The translations under genes were made by a program, and so were the position numbers. Shown here piece after piece: positions 62,495 to 64,000 of a DNA stretch of 64,000 nucleotides. The notes beneath the pieces are model-generated. The model searched no databases. It worked only from the letters and a program-made list of their open reading frames with translations, and was not told the DNA's origin. Where the stretch lies: the NCBI RefSeq assembly GCF_025685655.1, contig NZ_JAGSYG010000004.1:186001-250000 (forward strand), read 5' to 3'. Numbering within the stretch: position 1 is the stretch's first letter; each line of letters begins with the position of its first letter. Origin of the DNA: Acidicapsa ligni (GTDB lineage: Bacteria > Acidobacteriota > Terriglobia > Terriglobales > Acidobacteriaceae).

Positions 62495-63067
62495 CTACGT
62501 TTGCATTGAGCGATCAAATCGACCTTTTCCTTCAGCGCGCCTGTTAAATTTAGACTGTCTTCTGATTTCACAGGCCGCTGCTACACGAAGTAAAGCCCTT
62601 TTTCGAGCTGCTGCAACGTCTCTTCGTGAGCAGTTGAGAAGGAGGGAGCACTCGTGAATGCGGTATCTTGCAAGGATTGACATCACATACACAAACCGAT
62701 CAAAGGCAGGCAATTGCCGGACATCTTGCAGAGGGTCAGGTAAATCCACTGGCGGCTCCGCATTATGGCTGACGATGATACAGGTTCGTGTCGCGGTGGG
62801 GCTGGGCGATGTAAGCTGGATTGCGCTCTTCACTACACTGAGCTTGCTCCAGGCGATCGACCATTGATCTGGGATGGCAGTTCCAGTGAGGCAGATTTCG
62901 AATGCATTCAAGAGACAGCGTTCAGCTTTAGTGGAGTCTCCCATCAGCAGAAACGATAGCCTGTAAAGGCTCCCTATATGACAAGTGAAAATGTCGGCGA
63001 ATTCGGATATTGTCATGTACGGCTTAGGCTGATCATGTGCGCGGTTCTTCTTCCGTTGAAATAGCAT
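62495..63067 (-). CDS. Sigma-factor-like protein of acidobacterial type
   Basis: A 190-residue protein. The parts ISEFADIFTCHIGSLYRLSF, LLMGDSTKAERCLLNAFEIC resemble region 2 of ECF sigma factors, and FDRFVYVMSILARYRIHECS with LLLNCSRRDVAAARKRALL resembles region 4. I recognise similar proteins from Terriglobia, where they are annotated as hypothetical or sigma-like. It lacks a typical region 2.4 and may not bind core polymerase. It lies 143 bases before the small membrane ORF on the same strand. Confidence 0.7.
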   Translation of the reverse strand: MLFQRKKNRAHDQPKPYMTISEFADIFTCHIGSLYRLSFLLMGDSTKAERCLLNAFEICLTGTAIPDQWSIAWSKLSVVKSAIQLTSPSPTATRTCIIVSHNAEPPVDLPDPLQDVRQLPAFDRFVYVMSILARYRIHECSLLLNCSRRDVAAARKRALLRVAAACEIRRQSKFNRRAEGKGRFDRSMQT

Positions 63068-63910
63068 GTTGCCACCTACGATTCAGCATTCCGCAGTCGG
63101 AACTCTTGCGCCGGAATTATCAGTTCCGATTCGTTGTACCTATTGGTGACGCGACACGTTCGAGCCTCCCTGGAGTTGAACCTTCAACGCGAATCGGCCG
63201 CTCAATGGAAACGTCACGTGATTTCAAACGTCATTGTCATGCCCTTCACCACCCAATCGGTGCGAATGTATCTGCACGAGTGACGCCAATTGGGAAGGGG
63301 CACGGCCAGTAGTGCAAGTCCTTAAGATTGACAGACCGGCAAATCAGGACAGGATCAAAGATAATTGCGAAGTCGACTTTCTGATTGTCCACGCGCTGTC
63401 GAGTGCCAACTGCCTGGCACATTCTCGCAGCCAAGCTAATAATTCGGCGATGACAACTCTGCGAGACTGTTCGACGGCGCGGAGCGGCGTTGTAGTGAAG
63501 TACGAAGAATGCGGGATTGAAGTAAGAACTCAAGCATTCAGGTGCGGGTTAATCTGAGTCGGAGTAGATATACAGGTTCCACAGTCGAGAACGCTGATTG
63601 ACGCGGTCGGTCTTTGGCAATCTTCAAATTCTGAATTGAAGCACAAACATGCTTGTCTTCTGGCTGGCAAGTCGCCCGTTAGCACGGCCTATCTCCTTTT
63701 TGTCCCCTCCTGAAATCATCTTTCTTTTAGAACAGGTCCTGCGGAGAGTTCTTCTTCCATGCGGGTGGCGCTATGTCAACCGGTTGAGCCACCATCTGCT
63801 ACGCAACCGATGCCTTTAGACTGGTTTCGATCTGGGTGAATAGGGCAAGTATCACAGAAAATTCTGCTGATGCGAATGATGCAAAAAAATGTGACTTCTA
63901 GGGATGAGAG
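63068..63910. other. Gap without supported gene; inverted repeat at 63891-63920
   Basis: The region upstream of the sigma-like gene shows only short unsupported open frames on both strands. At its right end GTGACTTC (63891-63898) pairs with GAAGTCAC (63913-63920) across 14 bases. The repeat overlaps the start of the possible gene at 63911, where a regulator could bind. Confidence 0.4.
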
Positions 63911-64000
63911 ATGAAGTCACTTATCGAAAACCGATTCGATGTCAAGGACTGGATGTTACAACAGGCGTCACACCACGGATCCGGTTACGGACAGATTTCA
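63911..64000 (+). CDS. Possible 5' end of a gene running off the window
   Basis: ATG 63911 is preceded by GGGATGAGAG and opens a frame of 30 codons to the window edge (MKSLIENRFDVKDWMLQQAS, then HHGSGYGQIS). The sequence is protein-like. It is too short for a family call. Confidence 0.35.
   Translation, partial: MKSLIENRFDVKDWMLQQASHHGSGYGQIS

Noticed and set aside
1..64000. CRISPR array
   Set aside because: No series of evenly spaced identical repeats was seen; the Cas4-like part of the DUF2779 protein has no cas neighbours.

Overview
The window looks like a chromosome segment of an Acidobacteriota bacterium, most likely class Terriglobia (the Granulicella / Edaphobacter / Terriglobus kind). 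This is inferred from recognised family types and not from any search. The cues are a flotillin/NfeD/PspA membrane-stress block, an EtfBA pair beside a membrane FeS oxidoreductase, secreted glycosidases, several secreted proteins of a type common in soil acidobacteria, and a sigma-like protein of acidobacterial style.

Positions 1-25.3 kb are chromosomal backbone. NfeD-like protein, flotillin, a DUF2059 secreted protein and PspA (1-3606) form a co-directional envelope-stress group. On the minus strand, an ABC-2 type exporter (ATPase, permease) is followed by a CCG-domain/4Fe-4S membrane oxidoreductase, then etfB and etfA (11751 down to 5404); the last three form an electron route from acyl-CoA-type oxidation to the quinone pool. 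Next come a GH5 glycosidase, pncB (NAD salvage), a secreted tandem VOC protein, msrB-msrA (methionine sulfoxide repair), a GH3 glycosidase, an acyltransferase and several secreted hypothetical proteins. A frameshifted relic of a tyrosine recombinase (24.5 kb) and a 3' half of a tRNA-Leu (25335-25389) mark the start of variable DNA.

Positions 25.4-33.3 kb are an accessory block: an HTH plus nucleotidyltransferase pair with a perfect palindromic operator, an HTH plus PD-(D/E)XK-like gene broken by one in-frame stop, a metallophosphoesterase, a two-gene DUF4145-like unit, small hypothetical genes, a gene-poor 1 kb stretch with an imperfect direct repeat, and an intact tRNA-Leu(CAA).

Positions 33.4-59.0 kb look like an integrative mobilizable element: ArdC-like antirestriction protein, MobF relaxase (split by an amber codon), coupling protein, MobC-like relaxosome protein, a candidate oriT, and a tyrosine integrase at the far end, with no mating-channel (VirB) genes. 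Its cargo is defence: a frameshifted TIGR04141 gene, a PD-(D/E)XK-like protein, a DUF262 plus HNH (GmrSD-like) protein, a DUF2779 nuclease-like protein, a type III-like restriction-modification pair, a Z1-domain ATPase and HipBA. Several genes carry single inactivating changes, so the island is partly decaying.

Positions 59.0-64.0 kb hold a conserved two-gene unit of unknown function, a truncated and doubly frameshifted MmeI-type restriction-methyltransferase, gene-poor DNA, a 32-residue membrane ORF and a sigma-factor-like protein. A possible gene start runs off the right edge. No CRISPR array, rRNA or complete insertion sequence was seen.
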